DNA of 64,000 nucleotides from positions 932,001 through 996,000 of the forward strand of contig JACCIC010000028.1 of NCBI GenBank assembly GCA_018907035.1, in the 5' to 3' direction. The translations under genes and the position numbers were made by a program. The stretch is from Sycobia sp. Sy_11 (Eukaryota > Arthropoda > Insecta > Hymenoptera > Epichrysomallidae). Positions 25,690-42,430 of the stretch are shown piece by piece. Positions within the stretch are counted from its first letter, which is position 1; each line of letters starts with the position of its first letter. Under the pieces are notes generated by a model. The model was not told the DNA's origin and made no database searches. It saw only the letters and a list, made by a program, of their open reading frames with translations.

Positions 25690-27793
25690 TAAAGAAAAGA
25701 GACTGGTGGTATGCAGTGCCATCAATGTCTCTTTGTTATCGTGAGGCAATTGTTTTAATTCAACCAATCACGGTAATTGTATGAGAGAAAAAAAGTTCAA
25801 AAACTTGGACCTCACTCTCGAATTTTTCCTCCACTTTTCTATTCAGCATCATGCCTCTAAGGATACAATGGCAAAAGGCATATACTATGAAAGGGAAGAC
25901 ACGTAATCCCCATGTACTACATGCAAACGCATTTGAGACGCTCGCTTGGCTTTGAACTCCCAAGAAACCAAATGCCAGATGTTGACTTTTGGAGATAAAA
26001 ACCCTAGTTCGGTAAAACAGTTGCCTGTTTTACCACTTGACGCACCGATCAAAATTATAGTTTTTTACTTATACCCAGATAACATCGCGCCGGCGTATTA
26101 TCGGCAACGCTTAGCACGCTTGGTGTTACGTCGTTATACCTTTTGCATATTAGAAATTAATAATAAAATAGAAATAAGTTAATTTACAAGTACAAATAAC
26201 TAATGTGATGACGTTATTCATTAAGTCAACAGAAAATTTTTTGAACGTATAGGGAACTGTGCGCTGTATTTTCTCATACGCATACAAAATTCCAATACTC
26301 GAGACGCGTGCCCACGCTCTCGGTGTAGGCGCTGACATATGCTGCACAGAATGCATAGGAGTCTGATTACAAACTGACTCATAAACTAAAATTCGGCGAC
26401 TCTATGGCGTCTTGAAATGTCGGCTTTGATTCTCACCGTGGGAACATGAGAATTAAACTAACAAAGGAACGATACTGCTCAAAATTAAATTAAAGATTAT
26501 ATTATATTTAAGATCCCCCGATATTTAAATAAGTATGAATACTATTTACAAATCTATTTTACCTAATGTAATAATTATACATAATAATAATACTCACAGC
26601 TTTCTTTTTATATTAATATTAGTAATGCTTGATTGATAATGTTGTTGGTATTACTAATATCTTACTACGATAACTACTAATCTTATTGTTAGTATTATTA
26701 TTTGTTAAAACTATGATTTCTATTATTATTAAAATTATTATTATTATTAATGCTGAATAACAGAATATTGAATGCATTATTATGATTTTGATTTAAGAAA
26801 TTATTTCAAAATAATTAATTATATTAATAAATAAATATTTCCGCACGCATTTATTTATTTATTTATTTGTTTATTCATTCATTAATAAATCAAAATAAAA
26901 TATATTTATATTGTTTGGTACATATTCGATCTAAATATTATTTTATTGAAATATATAATTATTACTAACAATTTTCATTAATATTGTTTATTAAATAATT
27001 AATTAAGTAAATCTAATTTAACAAACGAAATGCATATATTAATAATATTCAATTCGATTTAGAATGTGTTATTAGAAATTATATATTCACCATGAATATA
27101 TAACATTGCACCTTTTTATTATACATTTTAAGTACAGTTTTAATTTATGTAAAATTTTATATGTAAAATTTAACAATAATTGATAAAAGCGTTATTATTA
27201 TACATTTAATTACTTAACGTATACTAATACGTATTATAAACAATATTTATTATTAATTCAATAACAACAAAATTATTCAGTTGCTAACAATAAAGTAATA
27301 ACAAGAAACTAACAATAAAATAAATTAGTAAAAAATGTAAAAACGAGAACCGTGGCAGAATCTTTGCAGAGTTGAAAGAACTAGGAGGAAATTCCTCCAC
27401 CTAATTTTGGATCCACGGTACAGCGATAGCCCTTTAAAGATGATTGGCTCCGATGAAATTAATGAGCAATTCAGATTGCGCGGCCGTCAATGAAACAAAA
27501 CGATGATTTTAAAGATAACGAGATGAATGCCCTGAGTCCGAAAAAAGCAACCCTTTAAAAGGAAGAGCTTTCCTTTCTGGCAGCAGATTTTTCTCCAAAA
27601 TTCTTCTTCAAGATTTTATTTCAAGATTGGTCAATTTTTAACTTCTTTTATCAAGTTCGAGATTTTAAGTGCCTTTGTCGAGTATTTCAAGCTTTCTCTA
27701 ACAACAAGAACAACAGCAGTAGCAACAGAAACAACTACAACTATCTCTCTCTCTCCAGAGTCCTGCAAAGTCCAGTAGGAGCAAAATTAGTAA
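25690..27793. other. Intergenic, mixed GC then very AT-rich
   Basis: 25.7-26.4 kb has moderate GC and several short open frames without recognisable similarity. 26.45-27.35 kb is very AT-rich with an ATTT-type run near 26850. 27.35-27.79 kb is again more balanced (AACAACAACAGC-type stretch near 27710). No gene is supported. Confidence 0.5.
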
Positions 27794-29338
27794 GGCAGTA
27801 TTCTACTTTTGACCCTCGAAAAAAACGCTATTTTTGTGAAATTTTCCTGAGAATTCTATTGAAGATATGGATGTAGGATTAGAAATGCTTAATAAATACA
27901 CTTTTGAAGTACATAAAAAAAATTTTTTTATACATTTTTTATACATATAAAGTATGGTCAAAGCCAACACCTCAAAACGTAGGTAACGTTGTCGTGATCG
28001 TAAAATCTTGCCGACGGATGGTCTGAAACAAAAAAATCAAATAGTTGTATGTTCAGTATAACTCCAGAAACCGATCTAACTAGAATATTTTATGTACATG
28101 AAAAATGAACAAAATGGCGGCTAAAATACGAAGAAAAAAATTGCTTTTTTTCCGTCTTTTTTTGTAATAAAAATATAGTTAGAATTAAAATTTTAAGTTG
28201 ATTGTACTTAGGAGGGTTGATACAAACATATAGAAAATGTGTTCAAAATTTCATTAGGATCGGTTCAATAGTTTTTTCGTTTTCACGACCACGGTACTTG
28301 AAAACGCGTTTAAAGTTTTTATAAGTGAAAAATTGTAGAAAAAATTATCTTACGCTCAATCAGCGATGCCTGGGCCATACAATATGCCTTCAACTTGTTC
28401 CAGGCGAGTATTTTCATCTAATTTAGCCTGCTTTTTTGTGTTCTGCTCTTCTTAGAAGCCTCGGTCGAGCGGTGGTTCTCTCGGAGGCTGCGCTGTTGAT
28501 CGCGCATATTGGCGAACTGCATGGCGGTTTGACTGATTTTCAGGCCCATAATTTCCATTATTTTTTTTCCATTATAGACATGCTTCGGTGCCATAGCCCA
28601 AACTGTTGAGTTGAAACACTCATTGTTACTTTGAGTTTGCCCAGACATTTCTCCAGCAATTCCGTTTTTGTTAGATCTTCGTAGATCGGTTTCAGAACAC
28701 ACTACCCACTGTCAGAGCATTGAGAACACAGTAAAAAAATAAATAAAAGAATAATCACCCGTATTATCAACTTTCACATCAAAATTCGGATCATTAGACT
28801 TTTCAATTTTTCTTGCTGGCGTACTCGTGTTACTAGTACCTCCTTCGTCAGTGAATCTGTTTCCATGTAAAGAACGTTTTCTAGTTCTAAATGGACGACT
28901 AGAAGTTTTCGGTTCACGATACACTTTCTGCGTATCCATTGCGAATAGATAGATGCTTCACTTTTGAACTTCGAATCACGACTGATTCTCCACTACTGAA
29001 ATACAGAACTGAAATACAGAAGCAAAATTATAAAGGGAAGGTATTGAGAATAATATTGAGAAGCAAAGGTATATATTTTGATGGGAATATATATAGGTGT
29101 TTTGATTTACAATAGGGGAACAGCTGCTGCAGCGAACAAGGCCAGGTAGATGGTTTATCTTGCGCGCGCGCTGGGCGGGTCGGAATAGTGCGCTCAGGTA
29201 AGTGCGTTTGAAAGGTGAAAAAGTATAGTTAGACTACCTGAATCTTTCTAAAATTGAGCTAACATTCTTGAATATATTTACTTTCGAAAGATGTAAGAAA
29301 AAAAATTTTTTTTCAAAGTTGTAAAGTAGAATACTGCC
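27794..29338 (-). mobile_element. Mutator-like DNA element, internally deleted, with 16-bp inverted ends
   Basis: GGCAGTATTCTACTTT at 27794-27809 is matched exactly by its reverse complement at 29323-29338, framing a 1,545-bp element. Inside, minus-strand frames resemble the Mutator-like transposase proteins common in arthropod genomes. I cannot see a convincing target duplication: the flanks are ATTAGTAA on the left and AAAAGTAAG on the right. Confidence 0.6.
28340..28939 (-). pseudogene. Mutator-like transposase remnant
   Basis: The N-terminal piece starts at 28939 and includes RKRSLHGNRFTDE. A second piece (28702-28418) carries GQTQSNNECFNSTVWAMAPK followed shortly by LKISQTAMQFANMRDQQR. 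A third frame near 28400-28350 ends LYGPGIAD then stop. The order fits the family, but the middle of the C-terminal domain is missing between the APKHVYNGKK and MEIMGLKIS segments, and at least two frame changes are needed. The link to the Mutator-like family is from memory of the motif pattern. Confidence 0.5.
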
Positions 29339-29339
29339 A

Positions 29340-29843
29340 AAAGTAAGTAGAATAAATCATAGTATTTGAATTTTTTTTCGTTTTATTTTCTGTCACTCTT
29401 CCTTTTATCCGGAGAAGTAGAAGGTCCCTTTCTATCAGGGTCCCATATTCTCCTTAGAAATAGAACAATCCCTTTTGTAAAAATTTTTGTTCATATTTTT
29501 TCCTTTCGTGCTCGAGACAAGTGAGGTAGTTAATACCGGCTTGGACGTGGTTGCGGTGTAGGGAATCTTTTCTTTGTTCCATTTGGAGTAAGCACACGAT
29601 TTCCAAGCATATTGCACTGCCCTGCCAAGTCTCAGGGAAATAAACAAGGATTCTATACATTTTTTATATATAGAAGAATTTGGCAATTTTTCCCGGCTAT
29701 TAGAAGAAATCCTAGGCCGAAATCTGCGGAAAAATTAATGGGAGGTGTGGCGACAGTTAATTCCTATATCACATTTGCAACTGGCAATCTTAAGTATCGA
29801 TGGCCAGGTACAATACGCGATATATCGTGTATTTTACTGCGCA

Positions 29844-29885
<42 letters not shown>

Positions 29886-30334
29886 TTTTAATAAATATCT
29901 TGATTACACAAAATAGAATTTTTATTCAACGAGTTATTATGTAAAATATAAATATATTATTCAAGAAATTATATATTTTTTACACACACATATATATGTA
30001 TATCATTATATAATGAATATAAAAACACAGAATATAAAAAATCTCCCTTACAGATGCAAGTATTCTTCAGTAATTCGTTAGATAATAAATATTAATTAAA
30101 TTAATCGATTATTCAAGTTATTGCATATCAATTAAAGATATAATATTTTTTCAGAGTATAATATTTATATTAATACATTTACAAATGATATACTAATAAT
30201 TTATATTATAACCTTAAAATATAAATATATATTACTTATTTATATAAAATTGTTGTTCGAAAAGCAATTACGTAACAGTATAAATATGAGCAGTGTTTTT
30301 TAAAATTCTGTATTAAAATTTTTAATTAATATAA

Positions 30335-30340
<6 letters not shown>
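29340..30340. other. AT-rich DNA between two mobile elements
   Basis: No gene is seen. It includes an (AT)n run at 29848-29880. The open frames near 29435-29881 have no recognisable similarity. Confidence 0.55.

Positions 30341-30398
<58 letters not shown>
30341..30398. repeat. (AT)n(GT)n tract at the 3' end of the R1-clade element
   Basis: (AT)n followed by (GT)n on the + strand. On the element's own strand this is AATAAAA followed directly by (AC)n then (AT)n, so the retrotransposon's 3' end joins an AC microsatellite. Confidence 0.9.
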
Positions 30399-30401
<3 letters not shown>

Positions 30402-30601
30402 ATTAGGCGTAGGCAGAGCAAGCTCTGCACTAGTGGCCTCTCGAAACCAGCATCCCGCCGGAACTATCCGGGAATATTACTTCGGCGGGGCTGTTAGTTA
30501 GCCTATACGACTCCTCTTCTTATGACACTATCCTACATCCCCCATCTACACAGGTGATCAGGGGTTCGGTGTTCGTCCTCTGTATCTTAAAATAGAATCA
30601 G

Positions 30602-33495
30602 TTAGCCTGGTTCATCCTGGGCCGTTCGCCTAGTTCTATTGGCATTTCTAAGTTTGGTCATCACCTCTTTTGCGAAACTGGCTACTGCCTTCCAGTTTTT
30701 AGAAGATTCCAGCATTATTAATAGGATGGTCTCTGGTCTTATTGGCTTATTGATGATGTTCATCAAGTGCTCACGTTGTGTTCTAAAGCGAGGGCAGCTC
30801 ACTAATATATGCTCGGCATCCTCGACCAAAGTCGGACAGATGAGGCAGAAATCATTATTATCCAGGTGAAAGCGGTGGAAATAGGACCTAAAACAACCAT
30901 GTCCAGTCAGCAACTGGGTTAGGTGGAAATCTAATTCCCCGTGTTTCCTGTTGATCCATCTGTGTATGTCTGGAAGGATACGATATGTTCATCGGCCTTT
31001 GCTAGAATCGGTCCATCGTTTTTGCCATATTTCTATAGAACGATGACGTTCCACGTTTTTAGCACTTTGTAGAGAATCCTTACATATGTTGTGCAGCCTA
31101 ACCAGTTCATCTGCAGCTAAATCGAAAGGAAGAATTCCGGCAAGTACCTCAGCAGCGTCGGTGGATACTGTCCTGTAACCACTAATAATACGTATACAGA
31201 AGCGACTACGGGTCGCAATGGCCAGCTCACAATACGATTTAATTCCACATGCATGATGCCAGATTGGTGCTGCATACATGCTGACAGAATTAACAACATA
31301 AGCTAATAGCTTCCTCTGGGGTGATCGCGCATCACCAATGTTAGGCATGAGCCGACACAAGGCAGCTGAAACTCGTTGCGCTTTTTCGTAAAGATGGCGC
31401 AGAACTAATGCGGCAGCTACCATCTTTAAGACTAATACTATCTACCTTCTTACGACTTCTGACAAGAACTACTTCTGTCTTGTGCTCCGCTAATTGTAGA
31501 CCAGTCGACTTAATCCATCTATTGATGTTGCTGATTGCCTCATTGGCATTTTCAGTGAGTTCATCAAGGGTCTTAGCCGTCACTACTAGAGCGATATCGT
31601 CGGCGTACCCTACTGTTATTGAACCAGGCGGTTGTGGAATCCTCAACACGCCATCATACATAATATTCCACAATATAGGTCCCATAACTGAGCCCTGGGG
31701 GACTCCCGCAGTAACCTTATGCGATACATTGCCTTCGTCCGTTCGGTATAATATTATCCTATTCTCAAAGTAGCTGGCCACGACATTCTGCAAATAACCA
31801 GATACTCCGAACTCTTTAAGAGAATTCATAATAGAAGACCAGCGCGCTGAATTAAAGGCATTCTTGACATCTAGAGCGACAATGGCACAATACTGTTTAG
31901 TGACACCTTTCCATCTCTTACCACTGATTGCATTTCTTGCGGTACACACTACCAGTTTAATGGCATCGACTGTTGATTTTGATTTCCGAAATCCAAATTG
32001 GCGTGAGGATAAGCCGTGCAATCCTTCAGTGAATGCTTCCAGTCGGCTACATATTATTTTTTCAAATATTTTACCTACAGTATCGAACATATACAATGGC
32101 CTGTATGATGAAGGATCATCAAGTGGCTTATTGCCCTTAGGTAACAGGACTAACCTTTGAGTTTTCCAGCAATCAGGAAAAATACCCTCAAGAAGACAAG
32201 CATTATATACTTTTAGAAATATAGCTGGATTCTTCTGTATCGCCAACTTAACTGCCGTATTAGGGATACCATCAGGGCCAGGGGCACCATTGTCTCTCGT
32301 CTTAGCGTAAGCATTATGTAGCTCCATTTCTGTTATAGGAGGTATATCGTCCGAGTGTTGCGTGCGCAGTACAGTCCCATGGGTGTCATTGGGAAAGAGA
32401 GCGGAAACAATCTTATTAATCAATACCGTGCTAGTGGATTGTATTGGTGCCCTACTTAATCGTGCCATGACTGTTTTGTATGGTCGTCCCCATAAGTCAT
32501 TGTTGGCCTCTGCACAGAGTTCAAGCCAGCATCGACGCTTGCTTGCCTTAATGGCCTTGACAAGGGCTCTTTGTGCTTCTTTAAATAAACTATTAAACGT
32601 ATCACGATGGGTGCGGGCTCTTTGGGCAAGTCTACGTGCGCGATGACATTGCTTGCGCAATTCTGCAATTTCATTTGTCCACCAGTAGACAGATTGACGA
32701 TGTTTAAATCCGCTCTTAGTCCTAGTCATTGATGCATCGCATGCTTCAGAAATATGCTTCATGAGTGCATTTGCCAGAAGGCCTGGTACACCATATTCTA
32801 AACGCTCTTCTGATATTATAGTGGCAAACACTTCACAATCAAGCGATCTGATGTTCCATTTCCGTGTGGGCATCCACTCATTGCACTTGTTCTTTACTTT
32901 CTTCTCTGCAATCTCGTACAAGATCGCCTTGTGATCACTGTGGGTGTAAAGGTCGCTTACTCTCCAATTAAGGATCCGCTGAATCAAGTCATCACTGGCG
33001 AATGTTACATAAATGACTGATTGTTTATCACCCCTAATGAAAGTGGATTCAAATCCCTTATTAACCACGTGGAGTTGAAGTGAATTAAGGCCATCAAGCA
33101 GCATACTACCTCTGTTATTTGTTGAAACGCTTAAAATCGCCAGCGATTAATAATGGCTTCTTGTCCATGGCTTCATCAACTAATTTAACTACAAGGATTT
33201 CAAACTGCTTGTCCGTCAAGCTTGGAGGAGCATCTACACTAAAGATGTATATTTCTTGTATTTTAGCCCAGGATATCAATTCGCTCCGATGACTCGACTG
33301 CTTTAGTACCTGCCTATTTTGACCAATCCAGAGGGCAGCTCTATTGCTTGTGTCACTTATCCAGCGCTGTGGTCTGACCCTGTCACAATATGGTTCGGAG
33401 ATTACAGCAATGTATATTCTTAGCTCCTTTATTGTCTGTTTCAACAGGTCATGAGCTGCTACGCAATGGTTGGTATTCAGTTGGAGTATTCTCAT
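30602..33495 (-). pseudogene. R1-clade ORF2: endonuclease and reverse transcriptase (broken)
   Basis: It starts MRILQLNTNH at 33495, an APE-type endonuclease with LQLN, ISEPY and an altered IAGDFKRFNK where GDFNAW is usual. The frame breaks at about 33115 and sequence is lost before MLLDGLNSLQLH (33104). The next 587-codon frame holds the endonuclease end (YTHSDHKAI) and reverse transcriptase blocks: GAPGPDGIPN, QFGFRKSKST, ALDVKNAFNSARW, AGVPQGSVMGPILWN and the catalytic YADDIALVV. Frame changes near 31400 and 30950 separate the thumb and the finger CLICPTLVEDAEHILVSC. Full-length ORF2 of this clade is about 1,000 codons, and most of that is present. The catalytic YADD is intact but the reading frame is not. 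Confidence 0.88.
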
Positions 33496-33865
33496 GTTTT
33501 ATGTCTGTTTAAAAACTCCACAGTGATCGGGCACTTATAGCTGTATGCTGGACGGTTAATCTCCTTTTTTCCTTCACATTTACAGAGTAAACAGCAGGGC
33601 TCGTTTACACACAGCTTGGATAGATGGTCTTTTCCACCACAATGCCTGCAAAGTTTAGTTCTGTCAGGGCCCGAGCACACGGACGCTAAATGGCCAATCT
33701 GCTAACACCTGAAGCAGCGCTTTATTTCTGTTTTTTTTCGAACTCTGCAGCTGACCCATCCGATTCGAACATGCCCTGCACGTAGTAACTCAGCTGCGTG
33801 GCTATATGGTACAGATACCACCGCCGTCTGAGTACCCCCATAAGCTGGCCGCAAGGAACGAGCGA
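33492..33865 (-). pseudogene. R1-clade ORF1 C-terminus with zinc knuckles (broken)
   Basis: The open reading starts inside the protein (GTQTAVVSVPYSHAAELL) and leads to knuckle 1, CFRC-stop-QIGHLASVC, in which TAG replaces a codon expected to be Trp. Knuckle 2 is CRHCGGKDHLSKLC, and a third degenerate Cys-rich segment starts CLLCKCEGKKE. The stop TGA at 33494-33492 overlaps the ORF2 start. ORF1 proteins of this clade bind element RNA and target it to the chromosome. Confidence 0.8.
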
Positions 33866-33939
33866 TTATTTTTTATAGGATATAAAAATAGTGTAGAAAA
33901 ACTACGTAAAGTAAGGTAAAAGAGATATACATACGAGAT

Positions 33940-35244
33940 CAGACAATTACGTAATGCGACAAAATTAAAAAATCGAGCATATTTAAAAAATAAGGTATAT
34001 CGCTTCGATCCCCTTCAAAGTAGCCCCCTCCCGCATTTATACACATATTCTAGCGAGTTTTCCAGTTTTCGTAACAATTCTGGAACATTTCTTGTGAGAC
34101 TTCTCCGAGTACCCTCGTCACAGATTCTTAGACGTCTTCAACAGAGTCAAAATATCGACCTTTGACGAATTTTTTCAAATGGGGGCATAAACAAAAGTCA
34201 CAGGGTGGCATGCCCGGTGAATAGGAATGTTGTGGTAACGTTGCGATGCCTTTAGACGCCAAAAACTGAGAGACATTCAACGTACTGTGACAGGGAGCAT
34301 TGTCGTAATGCAGAAACCAAGTCTTTGCAAGTTCTGGACGCACTCTGAGCAACCCTTTTTCATAATTATTCAAGAACATTTCAGTAGAATATTTGATCTA
34401 CAGTTTCTTCAGGTGGTATAAACTCTTTGTGAACCATCCCTATACTGTCGAAGAAGTAAATGAACATGGTTTTCGCTTTGGACTTGCTCATTTTCGTCTT
34501 CTTTGGCCTTCGCGCTCCAGAGGACAGCCACTGTTGGTTTTGTCGTTTAGTTTCAGAGTCATATTGAAAGAACCAAATTTCATCACCAATAATAATTCGA
34601 TCGACAAGAGTAGGATCACTTTCAACTTGCTCGAGACAATCTTGAGCGTGGTTCATTCGGTGGCCTTTTTGTTCATTTGAAAGATTCTTCTGTACCATCT
34701 TCGCGTACAAATTTTTCATGGCGAAATGTTCGGTTAAAATCTTTCTAACTGTTTCCCGATTAATATTTAATTCATCAGCCAATCTTCGAATGGTTAGTTA
34801 CCGATCTTGAAGAACAAGTGCGCGGACGCACTGCACATTCGCGTCGATTCGCACTTGAATTGGCCTTCCGCTACACGCCTCGTCTTTGACGCTCTCACGG
34901 CCTTGTTTAAAATTAGCATGCCACCGAAGTACCTGACTACGACTAAGAGCATCGCTACCATACACTTTAAGCACTTTTTCATAAGTTTATGTCGCGGTTT
35001 CGACGACTTTAACACAAAATTTCATAGCACACCGTTGCTCTAATTTTCTCTGTTCCATTTTCGTGACATGTACTACCCGCACGTTGTTACAAAACACTAA
35101 GCAGGTGGCGAAGAAATGATCGTACAAGTGTGGTCAAGGTCTCAATCAAGAGAGTAGAGATTTACTATTACGATGGCAGAGTTACAGGTTCGCAGTGTTA
35201 CAACAGCCCGAGAAATAAAATCGGTCGCATCACGTAATTGTCTA
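33940..35244 (-). mobile_element. Mariner DNA transposon, dead copy 2
   Basis: The left end is CA then GACAATTACGTAATGCGAC (33942 on). The right end on the minus strand is TA then GACAATTACGTGATGCGAC (from 35242 down). These are near-perfect terminal inverted repeats about 1.3 kb apart, the normal mariner size. The right target TA is intact and the left one reads CA. The ends differ from copies 1 and 3, so this is a different subfamily. It begins only about 70 bp beyond the truncated R1-clade element. Confidence 0.88.
34006..35058 (-). pseudogene. Mariner transposase, nearly full length but interrupted (copy 2)
   Basis: It starts at ATG 35058 (MEQRKLEQRCAMKFCVKVVE). In-frame stops follow after ETAT and before LTIRRLADELNINRETV, both near the N-terminus. 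The catalytic region keeps GDEIWFFQYDSETKRQ, LHYDNAPCHS and PPCDFCLCPHLKKF, so all three Asp of the DD34D triad are visible. A frame change near 34380 and stops at EDV and after WKTR near the C-terminus disable it. The order of motifs is otherwise that of a mariner transposase of about 345 codons. Confidence 0.85.
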
Positions 35245-35529
35245 TTTAAGTTTAATTATCTGTTTAATTGTTTAAATTTAAGCAGATATTATTCTAAAGA
35301 CACATGGGTAAATATGAAACTTCAAGAAAGTTATTATACACAGAATTTACAGATGTCTCCAATAAGGTCTGTGTATGGTATAAGCTTAAAAAGCAGAGTG
35401 CAGCGTACAGTCCTCGTGGTACTCATAAAGCCTCTGGCGCGAGGCACTATTTCACAGGAGCCGTACCAACTGTTTAGCTGCGCTTTTACGTATCCGAATC
35501 CCACTATCAAAACATTGGATTACAAATTA

Positions 35530-35862
35530 ACTATAGCCGTTAGGCGGTGACAATGTATAAGGTTGCTCGTTGAATAGCACGCCTTTTAGAGAAAGCGAGT
35601 GGGGGATGTAGTAAGCGTGGAGAGAAGGAAAAATTAAATCTTTGGTCTCCCACTCTAATTTCTTTTCTTCCTTCACTCACTTTGGTTTTTTTTTGGACAG
35701 TTGCTTTGGACAGTTGCTTTCTTTCTCTATTGTACATAGAACTATCGAGAGATTTTCAAGAAGTGACGTCTACCGAACTGATCTGAACTACCAACTCCAG
35801 TCAATTTTTGGTAAGATTTTCCCTTGTAAACCAAGCAGAGTTTTCACTCCGTCTCTCTACCT
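35530..35862 (+). repeat. Dispersed repeat family, copy B
   Basis: It aligns in inverted orientation with copy A (25261-25680): the same order of blocks GTTGCTCG-side, CACTCTAATTTC, AGAACTATCGAGAGAT, ATCTGAACTAC, AAGATTTTCCC and GAGTTTTCAC, ending at TCTCTCTACCTT. The segment holding TTGCTCGTT lies in opposite relative orientation compared with copy A, so the ends are rearranged. Confidence 0.7.
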
Positions 35863-40905
<5,043 letters not shown>

Positions 40906-40925
40906 CAGATGTATTATTGTACAAG

Positions 40926-40957
40926 GTTCACATAGAGATGAGAATCTCTGGTTCATA
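40926..40957. repeat. Palindromic insert, diverged copy (third)
   Basis: TAGAGATGAGAATCTCTG (40933-40950) is an imperfect palindrome between GTTCACA (40926-40932) and GTTCATA (40951-40957), which match at 6 of 7 bases. The layout equals that at 47383-47416. Confidence 0.5.
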
Positions 40958-41486
40958 ACAATTTGTGCAAGGGGTTATAGAAGACTAGACCAATTCCAGA
41001 CCTCTGGCCCATCTCTGGCGAGACCAAACTATAGGAGTATACAGTCTGTTACAGATGCAGAAGATACCTGAAGACACCAACAAGGCACCATCAGATTATA
41101 TGTGTGCGTAGGCTGCAGTTAGGTTAGCAGCTGATTACAAACAAGCCAGAGGTTACGACCTGTTACCCATAGACATATATATTCAACCGCGCGCATTGAA
41201 GGACAGAGATAGCTTCGGAGTCGTGCTTTCTCTCTGGCTCCGGAGAAAGAGTAGGGAGGCAACCGAACAATAATAGTGGTATAGAGTATAGGAGAAACGT
41301 ATATTTCTACTGTTATTGTTCCCCTACTTTCCTTTTTCCCTACTTCCTCGCTTGTAAGAGAGAGACAACACGACTACCTGTATTGCTCTCTCACTCTGCT
41401 TTAAGCTTCAACTCTGTTCCTAGAGCACACGGTTTAATATATAAGTCTATGGAATTTTCAGACCTGTATCCTGTATCAGAGATGAA

Positions 41487-42430
41487 TACGAAGTGTGTTC
41501 AAAAAGTAACGAGAATTTTTAAATTTCGTGCGTTTGGAGAGTCCGTCATTATAAAAATTTTTTTTACTATGTTGGTACGCATGCCCCTGAAGTGCGATAA
41601 AATTTTCAGCAATATTCATTGCTTACTTTTTAAGTGGCTGACGTTAGACGTGTTTTTTGAGCTCGGCTATTTTCGTTTGTGAAAAAAAATGGAGCAAAGA
41701 ATTTGTATTCCATTTTGCGTAAAAATTGAAATAAAGTGTAGTGAAGTTTGTAAATGTTAACAAAGGCATATCGTGCGTCTGCTATGAATAAAGAAAGGAT
41801 TTACGAGTGGTATAAGCGTTTCAAAGATGAAAACGTTGAAGATGAGGAACGACCCGGACGCCCAAGCACATCAACAACCGATGAAAACGTGAAAAAAGTG
41901 AAAGAAATGGTTATGAACAACCGCCGAATCAAGATCAGAGAAGTCGCTGATGATGTTGGTATATCAGTTGACTCATACCATAGAATTTTTTCAGATGTTT
42001 TGGATATGAAACGTGCGGCAGTAAAATTTGTTCCAAAATTGTTGAATTTCGATCAAAAACGGCGGCGAATGGAAGTTGCTCAGGAGCCGCTAAATGAAGC
42101 TAATAACGATACAGAACTACTAAAACGTGTTATAATATGTGGCGAAACATGGGTTTACGGATGTGATATCGAAACTAAGGCTCAATCGTACAAGTGGAGG
42201 AATTCTGGATCGCCAAGAACGAAAAAGGCTGGACAAACAAAAATCGCCAGGCTTAAAAAACACATCTAACGTTAGTGGCTGTCACTTAAAAAGTCATCAA
42301 TGAATATTGCTGAAAATTTTATCGTAATTCACGAGTATGCGTACTAACATAATAAAAAAAATTTGTGCACACGGACTCTCCAAACCCGTGAAATTTAAAA
42401 ATTCTCGTTACTTTTTGAATACACCTCGTA
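41487..42430 (+). mobile_element. Mariner DNA transposon, internally deleted copy 3
   Basis: The terminal inverted repeats start CGAAGTGTGTTCAAAAAG at 41489 and, on the minus strand, CGAGGTGTATTCAAAAAG from 42428. They stay alignable to GGAGAGTCCG, about 55 bases. The TA target duplication lies at 41487-41488 and 42429-42430. The element is 940 bp where intact mariners are about 1.3 kb, and the missing part is the C-terminal half of the transposase. Confidence 0.9.
41754..42269 (+). pseudogene. Mariner transposase N-terminal half (copy 3)
   Basis: A 171-codon frame opens near the transposase start (AYRASAMNKERIYEWYKRFK). It includes RPGRPSTSTTDENVKKV, the helix-turn-helix NRRIKIREVADDVGISVDS and the first catalytic region as IICGETWVYGCDIETKAQS. 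The usual motif is TGDETW, so the first Asp reads Gly. It ends at a stop shortly after GQTKIARLKKH, and the HDNAPAH and PCDFF motifs are gone. It is inactive. Confidence 0.85.

Larger units (their letters stand above)
30399..33870 (-). mobile_element. R1-clade non-LTR retrotransposon, 5'-truncated and broken
   Basis: Minus-strand element with the end of a zinc-knuckle ORF1, then a long ORF2 with endonuclease, reverse transcriptase and a C-terminal CCHC finger, ending in AATAAAA and an (AC)n tract. ORF1 and ORF2 overlap by ATGA at 33492-33495. The 5' part of ORF1 is missing beyond about 33870. The architecture and AC-repeat junction resemble R1-clade families with microsatellite targets (for example Waldo). 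That sub-assignment is inference. Confidence 0.85.
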
